64,000 bases of DNA from Ensifer adhaerens (lineage in GTDB: Bacteria; Pseudomonadota; Alphaproteobacteria; Rhizobiales; Rhizobiaceae). Shown one piece after another: positions 37,430 to 45,864 of this stretch. Below the pieces are notes generated by a model. It saw nothing but the letters and a program-made list of their open reading frames with translations. It had not been told where the DNA came from and did not search any database. The stretch spans positions 124,001 to 188,000 of the forward strand of contig NZ_CP118611.1 in NCBI RefSeq assembly GCF_028993555.1. Reading direction: 5' to 3'. The position numbers and the translations under genes were made by a program. Numbering within the stretch: the first letter of the stretch is position 1; every line of letters begins with the position of its first letter.

Positions 37430-38317
37430 ATGAGCGATACCAGACTTGCCGATCCCGGCCAGTTTGTCGTCGTGCCGCGACGCAAGATCGGCACGAAGAT
37501 ACTGGCCCTCGTTTTCATCGCCATGCTGATCCTGCTTGTCAGGGCCTTCTGGCTCGGCGACATCGCCTGGAGCTATGTCGGAGAAAACCTGCTCTCGAAG
37601 GCGGTGATGGCCGGCGTCGTCAACACCATTATCATGACCTTCTGCGCCATGGCGCTCGGCATTCTGCTGGGGGTCCTCGCCGCCGTGATGCGCATGTCCG
37701 ACAACCCGGTGCTTCGAAGCGTTTCCGTCGGCTATATCTGGCTGTTTCGCGGCACACCGGCACTGCTGCAACTGCTGCTGTGGTTCAATCTCGCCTTGAT
37801 CTTCCCGACGATCGGCATTCCCGGTCTGTTTTCGCTGCGCACCGTCGATGTGATGACGCCTTTCGTCGCCGCCTTTCTGGGCCTTGGTATCCAGCAGGGC
37901 GCCTACACGGCGGAGGTGGTGCGCGCCGGCCTTCTCTCGATCGATCGCGGACAGACGGAAGCCGCCCTGTCGATCGGCATGACCAAGCTTCGCGCCACCC
38001 TGAAGATCGTCCTGCCGCAGGCGATGCGGGTGATCGTGCCGCCGATCGGAAACGAGACGATCGGCATGGTCAAGCTGACCTCGCTTGCCAGTGTCATCCA
38101 GTATTCCGAGGTGCTGCGCAGCGTCGAGGACATCTACTATGTCAATTCGCGTGTCATCGAACTGCTGATTGTCGCCGCCATCTGGTACATGGCCGTCGTC
38201 ACCGTGCTCAGCATCGCGCAGATGTACATCGAGCGATACTTCTCCAAGGGGTGGGGCGCCACCCGGCGAACAGAAGCCGCACCGGCACCGCAGACCACAG
38301 TCGAGGAGGCCGCCTGA
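37430..38317 (+). CDS. Amino-acid-type ABC transporter permease (HAAT family)
   Basis: 295 residues, five or more membrane helices. The permease signature [20 protein letters not shown] (the EAA loop that docks on the ATPase) is at residues ~183-202, and [15 protein letters not shown] is typical of polar amino acid permeases. A single permease gene suggests a homodimeric channel. It is first in a run of seven + strand genes with short gaps or overlaps. The substrate is probably an amino-acid-like anion, given the MmgE/PrpD and lyase genes downstream (inference). Confidence 0.92.
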   Translation: MSDTRLADPGQFVVVPRRKIGTKILALVFIAMLILLVRAFWLGDIAWSYVGENLLSKAVMAGVVNTIIMTFCAMALGILLGVLAAVMRMSDNPVLRSVSVGYIWLFRGTPALLQLLLWFNLALIFPTIGIPGLFSLRTVDVMTPFVAAFLGLGIQQGAYTAEVVRAGLLSIDRGQTEAALSIGMTKLRATLKIVLPQAMRVIVPPIGNETIGMVKLTSLASVIQYSEVLRSVEDIYYVNSRVIELLIVAAIWYMAVVTVLSIAQMYIERYFSKGWGATRRTEAAPAPQTTVEEAA

Positions 38318-39078
38318 TGGAACCGCTTATCGTCGCCCACGGCCTTCAGAAGTACTTCGGCACCTTCCACGTGCTTCAGGATATCGATTTCAGCATCAGC
38401 AAAGGTGAAGTCGTCTGTATCATCGGCCCGTCCGGCTCGGGAAAGAGCACGTTTCTGCGCTGCATCAACCAGCTCGAAAGCATCGATGGCGGCTACGTGA
38501 CCGTCGATGGCGAGATTGCCGGCTACCGCCGCGACGGAAACCGCCTCTATCCACTCTCCGACGTTGAGATTGCAAGGCAGCGCCAGTCGGTGGGCATGGT
38601 CTTCCAGCGCTTCCATCTCTTCCCGCACCGCACGGTGCTCGAAAACATCATCGAGGGGCCGGTTGGCGTCCAGAAGCGGCCTAAGCAGCAATGCGCCGAG
38701 GAAGCGCGCGCCCTGTTGAAACGTGTCGGCCTTGCACACAAGGCGGATGCCTATCCCGGCGAGCTTTCAGGCGGCCAGCAGCAGCGCGTCGCGATTGCCC
38801 GGGCGCTGGCGATGAAGCCGAAGGCGATGCTGTTCGATGAGCCGACGTCGGCGCTCGATCCTGAACTGGTCGGCGAGGTGCTTGGCGTCATGAAGGAACT
38901 GGCAGCCGCCGGCACGACGATGATCGTCGTCACCCACGAGCTCGGCTTCTGCCGCGAGGTTGCCGACCGGGTCGTGTTCATGGACGCGGGCCGGATCGTC
39001 GAAACCGGGACGCCGGCCGAGATCCTGGAACGTCCCACAAATCCCAGAGTGAAGAGCTTCATCTCTGCGGTGCTTTGA
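38317..39078 (+). CDS. Amino-acid-type ABC transporter ATP-binding protein
   Basis: 253 residues; ATG overlaps the permease stop by one base and GAGGAGG lies 10 bp upstream. Walker [10 protein letters not shown] (~40), signature [15 protein letters not shown] (~150), Walker [14 protein letters not shown] and H-loop VVTHEL are all intact. Belongs to the GlnQ/HisP group. Drives uptake with the preceding permease and following binding protein. Confidence 0.95.
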   Translation: MEPLIVAHGLQKYFGTFHVLQDIDFSISKGEVVCIIGPSGSGKSTFLRCINQLESIDGGYVTVDGEIAGYRRDGNRLYPLSDVEIARQRQSVGMVFQRFHLFPHRTVLENIIEGPVGVQKRPKQQCAEEARALLKRVGLAHKADAYPGELSGGQQQRVAIARALAMKPKAMLFDEPTSALDPELVGEVLGVMKELAAAGTTMIVVTHELGFCREVADRVVFMDAGRIVETGTPAEILERPTNPRVKSFISAVL

Positions 39079-39110
39079 AAACCAAGAAACAGCCTCAAGA
39101 GGAGAATGAC

Positions 39111-39938
39111 ATGAAATTTCTAAGGGTAGCCGTCTCAGCGCTCGCGCTTCTTTCTGCAGGTGCCGCTTCGGCTGAAACCAAGCTCAGCCTCGTCAACGAC
39201 GGCGAGCTTCGCATCCTCACCAATCCGATCTATCCGCCGATGGAGTTCGTCAATCCGGAGAAAGGCACGCTCGATGGGTTCGACGTCGATCTGGCGACGG
39301 CGATTGCCGCAAAGCTCAAGCTCAACCCGCTGTTCGTCACCTCCGCCTTCCAGGAATTGCAGAGCGGCCTCCAGACAGGGCGCGGCGACGTCATCATCTC
39401 GGGCATGAGCGACAACGTCAAACGCCAGGAAAGCATGGACTTCGTCGACTACCTGACGAGCGGCCCGATCCTGTTCACGACCAAGGCCAGCGCTGAACAG
39501 TACAAGCAGCCGGAAGACCTCTGCGGCAAGACGGTTGCCGGCAGCCGCAGCACCAGCTTCGGTGAGAACGTCACCGGCTGGAGCGAGGCCAATTGCGTCG
39601 GCAAAGGCAAGGCGGCGATCAAGTTCGAGGGCACGGCCGATTCCAACGCCGCTCGCCTCGGTATGAAGCAGGGCCGTTATGACGCCGTGGTTCAGGGCAT
39701 CGAAACCATCGCCTACCAGATGCGCGTCGAGCCGGACACGTTTACCCTGGTCGGTGACCCGCTGATCAGCAACGACACCTTCGGCATGGGCTTCAAGAAG
39801 GACAATTCGGGCCTGCGCGACGCCGTTGCCGGTGCGCTCGACGCGCTGATCAAGGATGGCACCTACAACGAGCTGCTGACGAAGTGGGGCCTGGTCCACA
39901 ATGCCGTGCCGAAGGCCGTGATCAACGGCGTCAAGTAA
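39111..39938 (+). CDS. Periplasmic amino-acid-type substrate-binding protein
   Basis: 275 residues; ATG at 39111 with AGAGGAGA upstream. Signal peptide MKFLRVAVSALALLSAGAAS, cleaved before AETKL. The mature protein has the SBP_bac_3 pattern: MEFVNPEKGTLDGFDVDLAT, ITSGMSD-like IISGMSDNVKRQESMDFVDY, and a C-terminal FGMGFKKDN hinge. Two Cys (EDLCGKT, SEANCVG) could form a disulfide. Last part of the ABC cassette; it should define the ligand of the whole cluster. Confidence 0.93.
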   Translation: MKFLRVAVSALALLSAGAASAETKLSLVNDGELRILTNPIYPPMEFVNPEKGTLDGFDVDLATAIAAKLKLNPLFVTSAFQELQSGLQTGRGDVIISGMSDNVKRQESMDFVDYLTSGPILFTTKASAEQYKQPEDLCGKTVAGSRSTSFGENVTGWSEANCVGKGKAAIKFEGTADSNAARLGMKQGRYDAVVQGIETIAYQMRVEPDTFTLVGDPLISNDTFGMGFKKDNSGLRDAVAGALDALIKDGTYNELLTKWGLVHNAVPKAVINGVK

Positions 39939-40057
39939 AGAGCCTCTTCCGCCCGCGCATCCGGTCTCCAAGGGATCGTCGGGCGGCAACCTCCCCAAAG
40001 TTCTACCGCTTTTCAACTGGCCGCGGGCCGGAACGGCAGAGCTTTGTCTTAATAAAA

Positions 40058-40087
40058 ACCGCACCCGGCGCTCCGGCCGGGTGCGGT
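40058..40087 (-). terminator. Intrinsic terminator on the minus strand
   Basis: Perfect 12-bp stem ACCGCACCCGGC / GCCGGGTGCGGT with a 6-base loop. Read on the minus strand it is followed by TTTTTATT, a canonical terminator. On the plus strand no T-run follows. It sits between two + strand genes, so it would stop antisense transcription rather than the operon. Confidence 0.6.
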
Positions 40088-40106
40088 CGCCAACCGGACA
40101 AACGCC

Positions 40107-41000
40107 ATGCTCACCGAACCTTCCCTTGCCGCTGATCCTCGGGCTTCGCTCTGGCCAGCTGGAAAACAATCCGCCGTCGCGCTCGCCTTCGATGTCGACG
40201 GGCCGACCGGCGATGCGATGCTCGACGGCTCGCTGCTTTCCAATCCGCGCTATTTCACGCAAGGCGCCTACGGACCTTTCAGAGCGCTGCCGCGCCTGCT
40301 CGATCTGCTTGGAGCCTACGGCCTCAAGGCCACTTTCTTCATTCCCACCTGGGTCGTGCTGCACTGGGGCGAGCGCTGCGAGCGCATTGTCGGCGAGGGG
40401 CACGAGGTCGCCTATCACGGCCACCGCCACGAAGTGTTCATCGATCTGAACCGTGAGCAGCAGTTCGATATCATGGAGCGCTCCCGCGCCATCTTTGAGG
40501 AGCGGCTCGGCGTCACTCCGATCGGTTTCCGCACACCCTCGGGCGACTGGAGTGCGGAAACTGCGGAGATTCTGCGCACCTTCGGCGTGCTCTATTCGAG
40601 CTCGATGCGCGGCGACGATCGACCCTATTTTCACCCGAGCGCCACATCCGAGCACGGCCTCGTCGAAATACCCGGTCGCTGGGATATCGACGACTATACG
40701 GCGCTTGCCTACACGGAGGAACCGGACTTTCCGATTGGTCTCGACCGGATCTCCGATTACCGCACGGTCGAGCAGAACTGGCGCGCCGAGTTTGAGGGCT
40801 ACCACCGCGAGGGCCTGTGCTGGACTACCATCCTGCATCCGAAGGTCTGCGCCAAGCCTGGCCGCCTCTCGATCCTTGAAGGGCTGTTCCAGGCAATTAC
40901 AGCCCATGGCGACGCGGTCTGGGCCGCGCGCTGCGGCGACGTCGCTCGCTGGTGGATCGAGCAACATTCGGCCGGTTGCCGTCACGGGAGGCCGGCATGA
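40107..41000 (+). CDS. Polysaccharide-deacetylase-fold hydrolase 1
   Basis: 297 residues, no signal peptide, so cytoplasmic. NodB-type barrel: ALAFDVDGPTGD supplies the catalytic-base and metal Asp pair, VAYHGHRHEVF is the His-x3-His metal motif, and IGFRTPSGDWS is motif 3. Cytoplasmic members such as PuuE allantoinase and cyclic-imide hydrolases open cyclic ureides or imides rather than deacetylate glycans. The operon has no glycan gene, so amide or imide hydrolysis is the better guess. It overlaps the next, homologous gene by 4 bp; the two may be subunits of one enzyme. Confidence 0.85.
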   Translation: MLTEPSLAADPRASLWPAGKQSAVALAFDVDGPTGDAMLDGSLLSNPRYFTQGAYGPFRALPRLLDLLGAYGLKATFFIPTWVVLHWGERCERIVGEGHEVAYHGHRHEVFIDLNREQQFDIMERSRAIFEERLGVTPIGFRTPSGDWSAETAEILRTFGVLYSSSMRGDDRPYFHPSATSEHGLVEIPGRWDIDDYTALAYTEEPDFPIGLDRISDYRTVEQNWRAEFEGYHREGLCWTTILHPKVCAKPGRLSILEGLFQAITAHGDAVWAARCGDVARWWIEQHSAGCRHGRPA

Positions 41001-41890
41001 GCGTGGTCGCGGCAACAAAGTGGCCCGAGGGCAAGCGCTGCGCGGTGCTGGTCTCGGTGCTGTTCGATGACGGCATGGATGCGGTGGCGGCAGCGCCCGA
41101 TCTGCTCCAACGTAGCAAGAGCTTTTCGGTCTGGAAATATGGCGCCCAACGCGGCGTCGAGCGCCTGTGCAGAACCTTCGCGTCGTCGGACATCGCCGCG
41201 AGTTGGTTCGTGCCGGGGCAGGTGGCTGAAGAACATGCCGCCCTCCTCAAGGATGTTGCGGCGGCCGGTCATGATCTTGAAAGCCATGGCTGGGCCTTCG
41301 AGCGTCATGATTGCCTGCCGTCGGCGCAATCGCTGGAGCTTTTGAAACTGTCGCGCGATGCTCTAGGGCGTATTTCCGGCCGGGCTGCGACCGGCTTCCG
41401 TCTGCCTGCCGGAAACTGGCCACAAGGTTTCGACCGACTGCTGTCAGACGCGGGATACGGGTGGTCCGCTTCGCTCAACGGCGACGACGTGCCCTATCTG
41501 CATCCGTCGCGCCTGGTCGAGGTACCGGTTCACGTCGAACTGGAGGACCGCCCCTATTTCCAGTTCAACTTCACTCCGGCCTTTCCCAAGGGACAGAGCC
41601 GCATCCCGTCTTATGAAGGTGTTCTTCACAACTGGATCGCGGAGTTCGACGCCTATCGTCGCTTCGGCCTCTGTTACGTGCTGCAGCTCCGCCCTGAGTG
41701 GAGCGGCACGCCGGGACGGATCTCGCTGGTCGAGGACCTGTTGGCGCATATTCGCGGCTTCGACGACGTCTGGATCGCCACCGGCGCCATGATCGCCGAC
41801 TGGCAGCAGGCAAATGGCAGTTTGCCGCCGCCGACCCATCCCCTCAACGTCTACGATGCCTACCTGCGGGAGCAGCAATCGCATGGCTGA
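40997..41890 (+). CDS. Polysaccharide-deacetylase-fold hydrolase 2
   Basis: 297 residues, ATGA overlap with the preceding gene. Same fold with weaker motifs: LVSVLFDDGMDA keeps the Asp pair, LESHGWAFERHD gives an H-x5-H spacing instead of the usual H-x3-H, and TGFRLPAGNWPQG is motif 3. Equal length and adjacency suggest an old duplication and perhaps a heteromer in which this chain is the less active one. Cytoplasmic. Followed by the MmgE/PrpD gene with an 8-bp overlap. Confidence 0.8.
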   Translation: MSVVAATKWPEGKRCAVLVSVLFDDGMDAVAAAPDLLQRSKSFSVWKYGAQRGVERLCRTFASSDIAASWFVPGQVAEEHAALLKDVAAAGHDLESHGWAFERHDCLPSAQSLELLKLSRDALGRISGRAATGFRLPAGNWPQGFDRLLSDAGYGWSASLNGDDVPYLHPSRLVEVPVHVELEDRPYFQFNFTPAFPKGQSRIPSYEGVLHNWIAEFDAYRRFGLCYVLQLRPEWSGTPGRISLVEDLLAHIRGFDDVWIATGAMIADWQQANGSLPPPTHPLNVYDAYLREQQSHG

Positions 41891-43244
41891 TCCAGTTCTC
41901 CTTTCGCTTGCAAACAAGATCGCCACCGCGCGCTTCGACGACTTTCCGGATGCGACCGTCAAGAAGGCCAAACTGCACATTCTCGATACTTTCGGCGTTG
42001 CCGTCGCCGGCTCCGCTTCGGCCGAGACGCGCATGACATTGGCAGCCCTTGGAGTGGAGGCATCAACCGGTGCTTCGATCATCTGGGGAACGCCGCTTTC
42101 GCTCGACGCCCGCACGGCCGCGCTCGTCAACGGTGTTTCGGCCCATGCACTCGAGCTCGATGACAGCGGCGGTTGCGACCATTCCGGTGCGGTCGTGCTG
42201 CCCGCGGTCGTCGCGGCCCTGGGAGAAATGAAACGGCCTGTCCGCGGAAGGGAATTTCTGAAAAGCGTGCTGATCGGCTACGAGGTCGGACGGCGCGTGC
42301 TGGAGGCCGCCGGCGGCTATGAGACGCATAACGGCCTCGGCTGGCATTCCACCGGAACCTGCGGCGTCTTCGGTGCGGCGGCAGCCGTAGGCACGCTGCT
42401 GGGCTTTGATGCCGAGCGCCTTGCATCAGCTCTCGGCCTTGCCTGTTCCTTTGCGGGCGGCACCTGGGCCTTCATCCATGACGGCAGCCCGGCAAAGAAG
42501 CTGCATGCCGGCCGTGCCGCCGAGGGCGGGCTGCTGGCCGCACGGCTCGCCGCCAGCGGCTTTGCCGGTCCCGGCGACGTGTTCGACGGGAGTGCATGGG
42601 GCAGCTTTTTCCAGGCATTTTGCCGGGGCGAGGGCGATCCTGCGGCACTCGACAGCGCCTTCGGTGAAGGCTGGCGCATCGACCGATGCTCGATCAAGCC
42701 GCATGCCACCTGCCGTGGCACCCATTCGGCGATCGACGCGATCGACAAGTTGCTCGGCGATCATGCGTTGAAGCGCGAGGATGTCGCGGCGGTCACCGTC
42801 GAGATGAGCGGTTTCCAGTTCGGCATGTGCGGAGGCAAGACTCTGACCTCGCGGGCGCAGGCGCAGATGAGCCTGCCCTATGCGGTCGCTGCGCGGCTTC
42901 GATACGGCAAGGTGTCGCTCGCTGAACTCGAGGAGCGCGCCTGGCGCGACGCGAATATCGGGCAATGGCTCGATCGCGTCGACGTTCGTATCGACCCGGC
43001 CATGTCCGACGAGGCAGAACCGGCGATCACGCTTGCGACGGTCGGTGGCCGGCAGCTGAAGACCACAGTCGAATTTCCGCTCGGCAGTCCCGCAAACCCG
43101 CTGAGCGACGATCGGTTGATCGGCAAGTATGACGAACTCGCAGCCACCGTCCTGCCAGCGAGAAAGGCCGTGGGTCTACGCGAGGGCGTTCTCGCGCTCG
43201 ATCGCTCGGCAGATGCGCGCGCTCTCCTGGAATGGTTGCGATGA
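41883..43244 (+). CDS. MmgE/PrpD family protein, iminodisuccinate-epimerase-like by context
   Basis: 453 residues from the ATG at 41883, overlapping the previous stop. Helical N-terminal domain with the family pattern HILDTFGVAVAGSA, ALVNGVSAHALELDD and GWHSTGTCGVFGAAAA, then the small C-terminal domain with KPHATCRGTHSAIDA. The family includes 2-methylcitrate dehydratase, cis-aconitate decarboxylase and the iminodisuccinate epimerase of Agrobacterium tumefaciens BY6, whose structure defined the fold. No propionate genes are nearby. An ArgH-like lyase follows, so an epimerase or lyase on an N-substituted aspartate is most plausible (inference). Confidence 0.85.
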   Translation: MADPVLLSLANKIATARFDDFPDATVKKAKLHILDTFGVAVAGSASAETRMTLAALGVEASTGASIIWGTPLSLDARTAALVNGVSAHALELDDSGGCDHSGAVVLPAVVAALGEMKRPVRGREFLKSVLIGYEVGRRVLEAAGGYETHNGLGWHSTGTCGVFGAAAAVGTLLGFDAERLASALGLACSFAGGTWAFIHDGSPAKKLHAGRAAEGGLLAARLAASGFAGPGDVFDGSAWGSFFQAFCRGEGDPAALDSAFGEGWRIDRCSIKPHATCRGTHSAIDAIDKLLGDHALKREDVAAVTVEMSGFQFGMCGGKTLTSRAQAQMSLPYAVAARLRYGKVSLAELEERAWRDANIGQWLDRVDVRIDPAMSDEAEPAITLATVGGRQLKTTVEFPLGSPANPLSDDRLIGKYDELAATVLPARKAVGLREGVLALDRSADARALLEWLR

Positions 43245-43299
43245 AGCCGCACCTGGCAAGGCGCCGAAACCCCAACCGCAAGATTGCTGCGAGGATCAG

Positions 43300-44688
43300 A
43301 TGACAGCACAGACACAGTCGACGTGGTCGCCGCTTTTCAAGGAAGCCGTGTCCACGGACTTCCGCGATTTCCACGAATGCCTCGATCAGGACAAGCGCAT
43401 CGCGCTCTACGACGTCGCCGGCTCCAAGGTTCATGCCAGCATGCTGGCGCGCGCCGACATTCTGACGGCAGAGGAAAACGACCAGATCCAGGGCGGGCTC
43501 GATCAGATCGCCGCGGAGATGCGCTCCGGCACCTTCGCCTGGAAGAAGGAGCTCGAAGACGTTCACATGAACGTCGAAAGCCGCCTGACCGCGCTCGTCG
43601 GTGACGCCGGCAAGAAGCTGCACACGGCGCGTTCCCGCAACGACCAGGTGGCAACCGATATCCGCCTTTACGCCCGTGCCGAACTGGACGCGCTGGCTGC
43701 GGAATTGAAGGCGCTCGTGCTTGCTTTCGTCGATCTCGCAGACGAGCATGCCGACACGATCATGCCCGGTTTCACCCACCTCCAGGTCGCCCAACCCGTT
43801 ACCTTCGGCCACCACCTGATGGCCTATGCCGAGATGTTCCTGCGCGATCTCGAACGAGTGGGCCAGGCGCGCGAGCGCCTCAATGTCTCGCCGCTCGGTG
43901 CCGCGGCGCTCGCCGGTACCGGCTATCCGATCGACCCGGCTTACAGTGCCAGTGAACTCGGTTTTTCGCGCGCGTTCCGCAACTCGCTCGATGCGGTGTC
44001 CGATCGCGACTATGTCGTCGATATCTGCGCGGCCGGCGCCATCATCATGGGCCATCTGTCGCGCTTTTCCGAAGAAGTCATCCTCTGGTGCACGCCGATG
44101 TTCGACTTCATCGAGGTCGGCGATCAGTTCTGCACCGGATCTTCGATCATGCCGCAGAAACGCAATCCTGATCTTGCCGAACTGGTGCGTGGCAAGGCGG
44201 CGCGGGTCATCGGCAATCTGACGACTTCGGCGGCGCTGATGAAGGCGCAACCGCTCGCCTTCAACAAGGACCAGCAGGAATCCAAGCCGCCGCTCACCGA
44301 TACGCTGGAGAATGTGCGGGGTGCGGTCACGGTGACCGCCCAGATGCTGCCGACGATCAAGGTGCGCGACCGGAAAATGCTGGCGGCGGCCGAGCAGGGC
44401 TATTCCACCGCAACGGATCTCGCCGACTATCTGGTGCGGGCGGGCCTGCCGTTCCGCGATGCTCATCATGCGGTCGCTGCGATTGTCGGTGCCGCCCGCG
44501 AACGGGATCTTGCGACGCTCTCCGCGATGCCGCTTGCCGAAATGCAAGCCTTTGCCCCGATCATCGGCGCGGATGTCTACGAAGTGCTGACGGTCGAAGG
44601 GTCGGTTGCCAGCCGCAATCATCCAGGCGGAACAGCACCCGAGCAGGTCAGACGCGCGATCGCGGAACTCCGCTCCCTGCTTGCCTGA
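43300..44688 (+). CDS. Argininosuccinate-lyase-like C-N lyase (fumarase/aspartase superfamily)
   Basis: 462 residues, ATG at 43300 after GAGGATC. All three conserved superfamily regions are present: HTARSRNDQVATD (~107-119), MPGFTHLQVAQP (~155-166) and the catalytic-Ser loop GSSIMPQKRNPDL (~279-291). Length and motifs match ArgH. The location in an uptake/degradation operon instead of arginine biosynthesis, next to MmgE/PrpD, suggests a paralogue that cleaves an N-succinyl-type amine to fumarate plus an amine, like iminodisuccinate or EDDS lyase. I therefore give no argH symbol. Confidence 0.82.
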   Translation: MTAQTQSTWSPLFKEAVSTDFRDFHECLDQDKRIALYDVAGSKVHASMLARADILTAEENDQIQGGLDQIAAEMRSGTFAWKKELEDVHMNVESRLTALVGDAGKKLHTARSRNDQVATDIRLYARAELDALAAELKALVLAFVDLADEHADTIMPGFTHLQVAQPVTFGHHLMAYAEMFLRDLERVGQARERLNVSPLGAAALAGTGYPIDPAYSASELGFSRAFRNSLDAVSDRDYVVDICAAGAIIMGHLSRFSEEVILWCTPMFDFIEVGDQFCTGSSIMPQKRNPDLAELVRGKAARVIGNLTTSAALMKAQPLAFNKDQQESKPPLTDTLENVRGAVTVTAQMLPTIKVRDRKMLAAAEQGYSTATDLADYLVRAGLPFRDAHHAVAAIVGAARERDLATLSAMPLAEMQAFAPIIGADVYEVLTVEGSVASRNHPGGTAPEQVRRAIAELRSLLA

Positions 44689-44715
44689 TCACGGCAATCT
44701 GGCCTTTACCACCAT

Positions 44716-44748
44716 GATGGCGACTGTTTAAATGTCACGGTCGCCATC
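44716..44748. promoter_or_regulatory. 9-bp inverted repeat before the LysR gene
   Basis: GATGGCGAC at 44716-44724 and GTCGCCATC at 44740-44748, 15-bp spacer. It spans the ATG at 44732, which argues for the later TTG start. It could be an autoregulatory site or a stem-loop closing the upstream operon transcript. Confidence 0.4.
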
Positions 44749-44761
44749 GCGGAGGAGCCCT

Positions 44762-45673
44762 TTGAAGCCGGTTTTCGAGCAGACTCGCTTGCCGCCCCTG
44801 CAGACGCTCCAGACGTTTTCGATCGTTGCAGAAACCGGCAGCTTCACCGCTGCGGCGACGGAGCTCAATCTCAGCCAGAGTGCGATCAGCCGCCAGATCC
44901 AGCAACTGGAGCATTATTTCGGCTGCACCCTTTTTGAACGCCACACGCGCAAGGTTGTCATTACCGAGCAGGGCGCAGCGATCATGCCGATCGTCAATGG
45001 TCTACTGGTTTCGCTGCGAAACTCGTTCGAGGCAACGCGAACCAAGAGCCGGTCACTCACCATCAGGATGCCCCCGACCTTTGCCCGGCGGTGGCTGCTG
45101 CCGCGGCTGCCGGAACTGCAAAGTCGGCATGAAGATCTGAACATCACAATTGATACGGCCTGGTTTGCCCGCCCGACTTTCACTGTCGGCGACATCGATC
45201 TCTTGATCACCTACGGCAACGGACATTGGCCCGGGATGGACGTTTTTCTGCTGCTTCCCGAGAAGCTGACGCCCATGTGTGCGCCGACCATGGCCGAGAC
45301 GCTCGGCGACCCGGCGACACTCGAGAACCTGTCGAGTTGCGTGCTGCTACATTCCAATCCGCGTCAAAGCGACTGGACGTTGTGGCTGCAGGCGGAAGGA
45401 GCGTATGATTTTCGCGCCGCGCGCAACCAGATCTTCGACACGCAGGATTTTGCAATGACCGCGGCCGCAAGCGGCTACGGCGTCACGATGGGCGATCTTT
45501 ATCTCGCAAAACACGATTTGCAGAACGGGGAACTGGTGAGGCCGTTCCCGCGCATCATCGACAGCGGCTATGGTTACTACGCCCTCTATCCAGCTAAAGC
45601 CGAGGCCCGCAGGAAAGTAGCGGACCTGGTGGAGTGGCTGTCGGAAGTGTGTCCGGATGAGAACGTCGCCTAG
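44762..45673 (+). CDS. LysR-family regulator (GcvA-like)
   Basis: 303 residues from the TTG at 44762, preceded by GGAGGAG; an in-frame ATG at 44732 lies in the loop of an inverted repeat with no ribosome site. The N-terminal winged helix has TGSFTAAATELNLSQSAISR and a recognition wing FERHTRKVVIT. The substrate-binding C-terminal domain includes DIDLLITYG and the GcvA-like end SGYGVTMGDLYLAKHDL. Last gene of the block and same direction as the transport/catabolic genes, it is the probable activator responding to their substrate. Confidence 0.88.
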   Translation: MKPVFEQTRLPPLQTLQTFSIVAETGSFTAAATELNLSQSAISRQIQQLEHYFGCTLFERHTRKVVITEQGAAIMPIVNGLLVSLRNSFEATRTKSRSLTIRMPPTFARRWLLPRLPELQSRHEDLNITIDTAWFARPTFTVGDIDLLITYGNGHWPGMDVFLLLPEKLTPMCAPTMAETLGDPATLENLSSCVLLHSNPRQSDWTLWLQAEGAYDFRAARNQIFDTQDFAMTAAASGYGVTMGDLYLAKHDLQNGELVRPFPRIIDSGYGYYALYPAKAEARRKVADLVEWLSEVCPDENVA

Positions 45674-45777
45674 AGATGCAGGTCCTGATTGTGATAGCTT
45701 TCGCGCAGACTGTCTCATGATTTTGGCAAGCCCGAGTTCTTTCAATCATCGGCGCTTCCGATCGCATATAACATCAA

Positions 45778-45798
45778 AATTGTACTCCCATCACAATT
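45778..45798. promoter_or_regulatory. Operator copy 1, AATTGT-N9-ACAATT
   Basis: Inverted repeat with 9-bp spacer, 5 bp upstream of the -35 element (TTGACG, 45803-45808) of the XRE-cupin gene. The same arms and spacer recur 50 bp downstream, which makes chance unlikely. Confidence 0.65.
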
Positions 45799-45802
45799 CC
45801 TC

Positions 45803-45831
45803 TTGACGGCGGCTGCAGTTTGCGCAAAATT
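45803..45831 (+). promoter_or_regulatory. Sigma-70-type promoter of the XRE-cupin gene
   Basis: -35 TTGACG (45803-45808), 17-bp spacer, -10-like AAAATT (45826-45831). The -10 overlaps operator copy 2. Start of translation is at 45865. Confidence 0.5.
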
Positions 45832-45848
45832 GTAGTAACAGCACAATT
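45828..45848. promoter_or_regulatory. Operator copy 2, AATTGT-N9-ACAATT
   Basis: Second copy of the inverted repeat, covering the -10 box and the expected transcription start. Fits direct repression by the XRE-cupin protein, which is encoded 16 bp downstream. The two centres are 50 bp apart, close to five helix turns, so both lie on nearly the same face. Confidence 0.65.
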
Positions 45849-45864
45849 CTGGGAGGGATTTACT

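Noticed and set aside
41883..43244. 2-methylcitrate dehydratase (prpD) for the MmgE/PrpD protein
   Set aside because: No methylcitrate synthase, lyase or propionate regulator nearby; family membership alone does not give this function.
43027..44622. 531-codon minus-strand frame opposite the ArgH-like gene
   Set aside because: Arg/His/Gly-rich shadow of a strongly conserved plus-strand enzyme gene.
43300..44688. Calling this gene argH (arginine biosynthesis)
   Set aside because: The motifs fit the superfamily, but the gene sits in an uptake/degradation operon next to MmgE/PrpD; a paralogue with another substrate is more likely.
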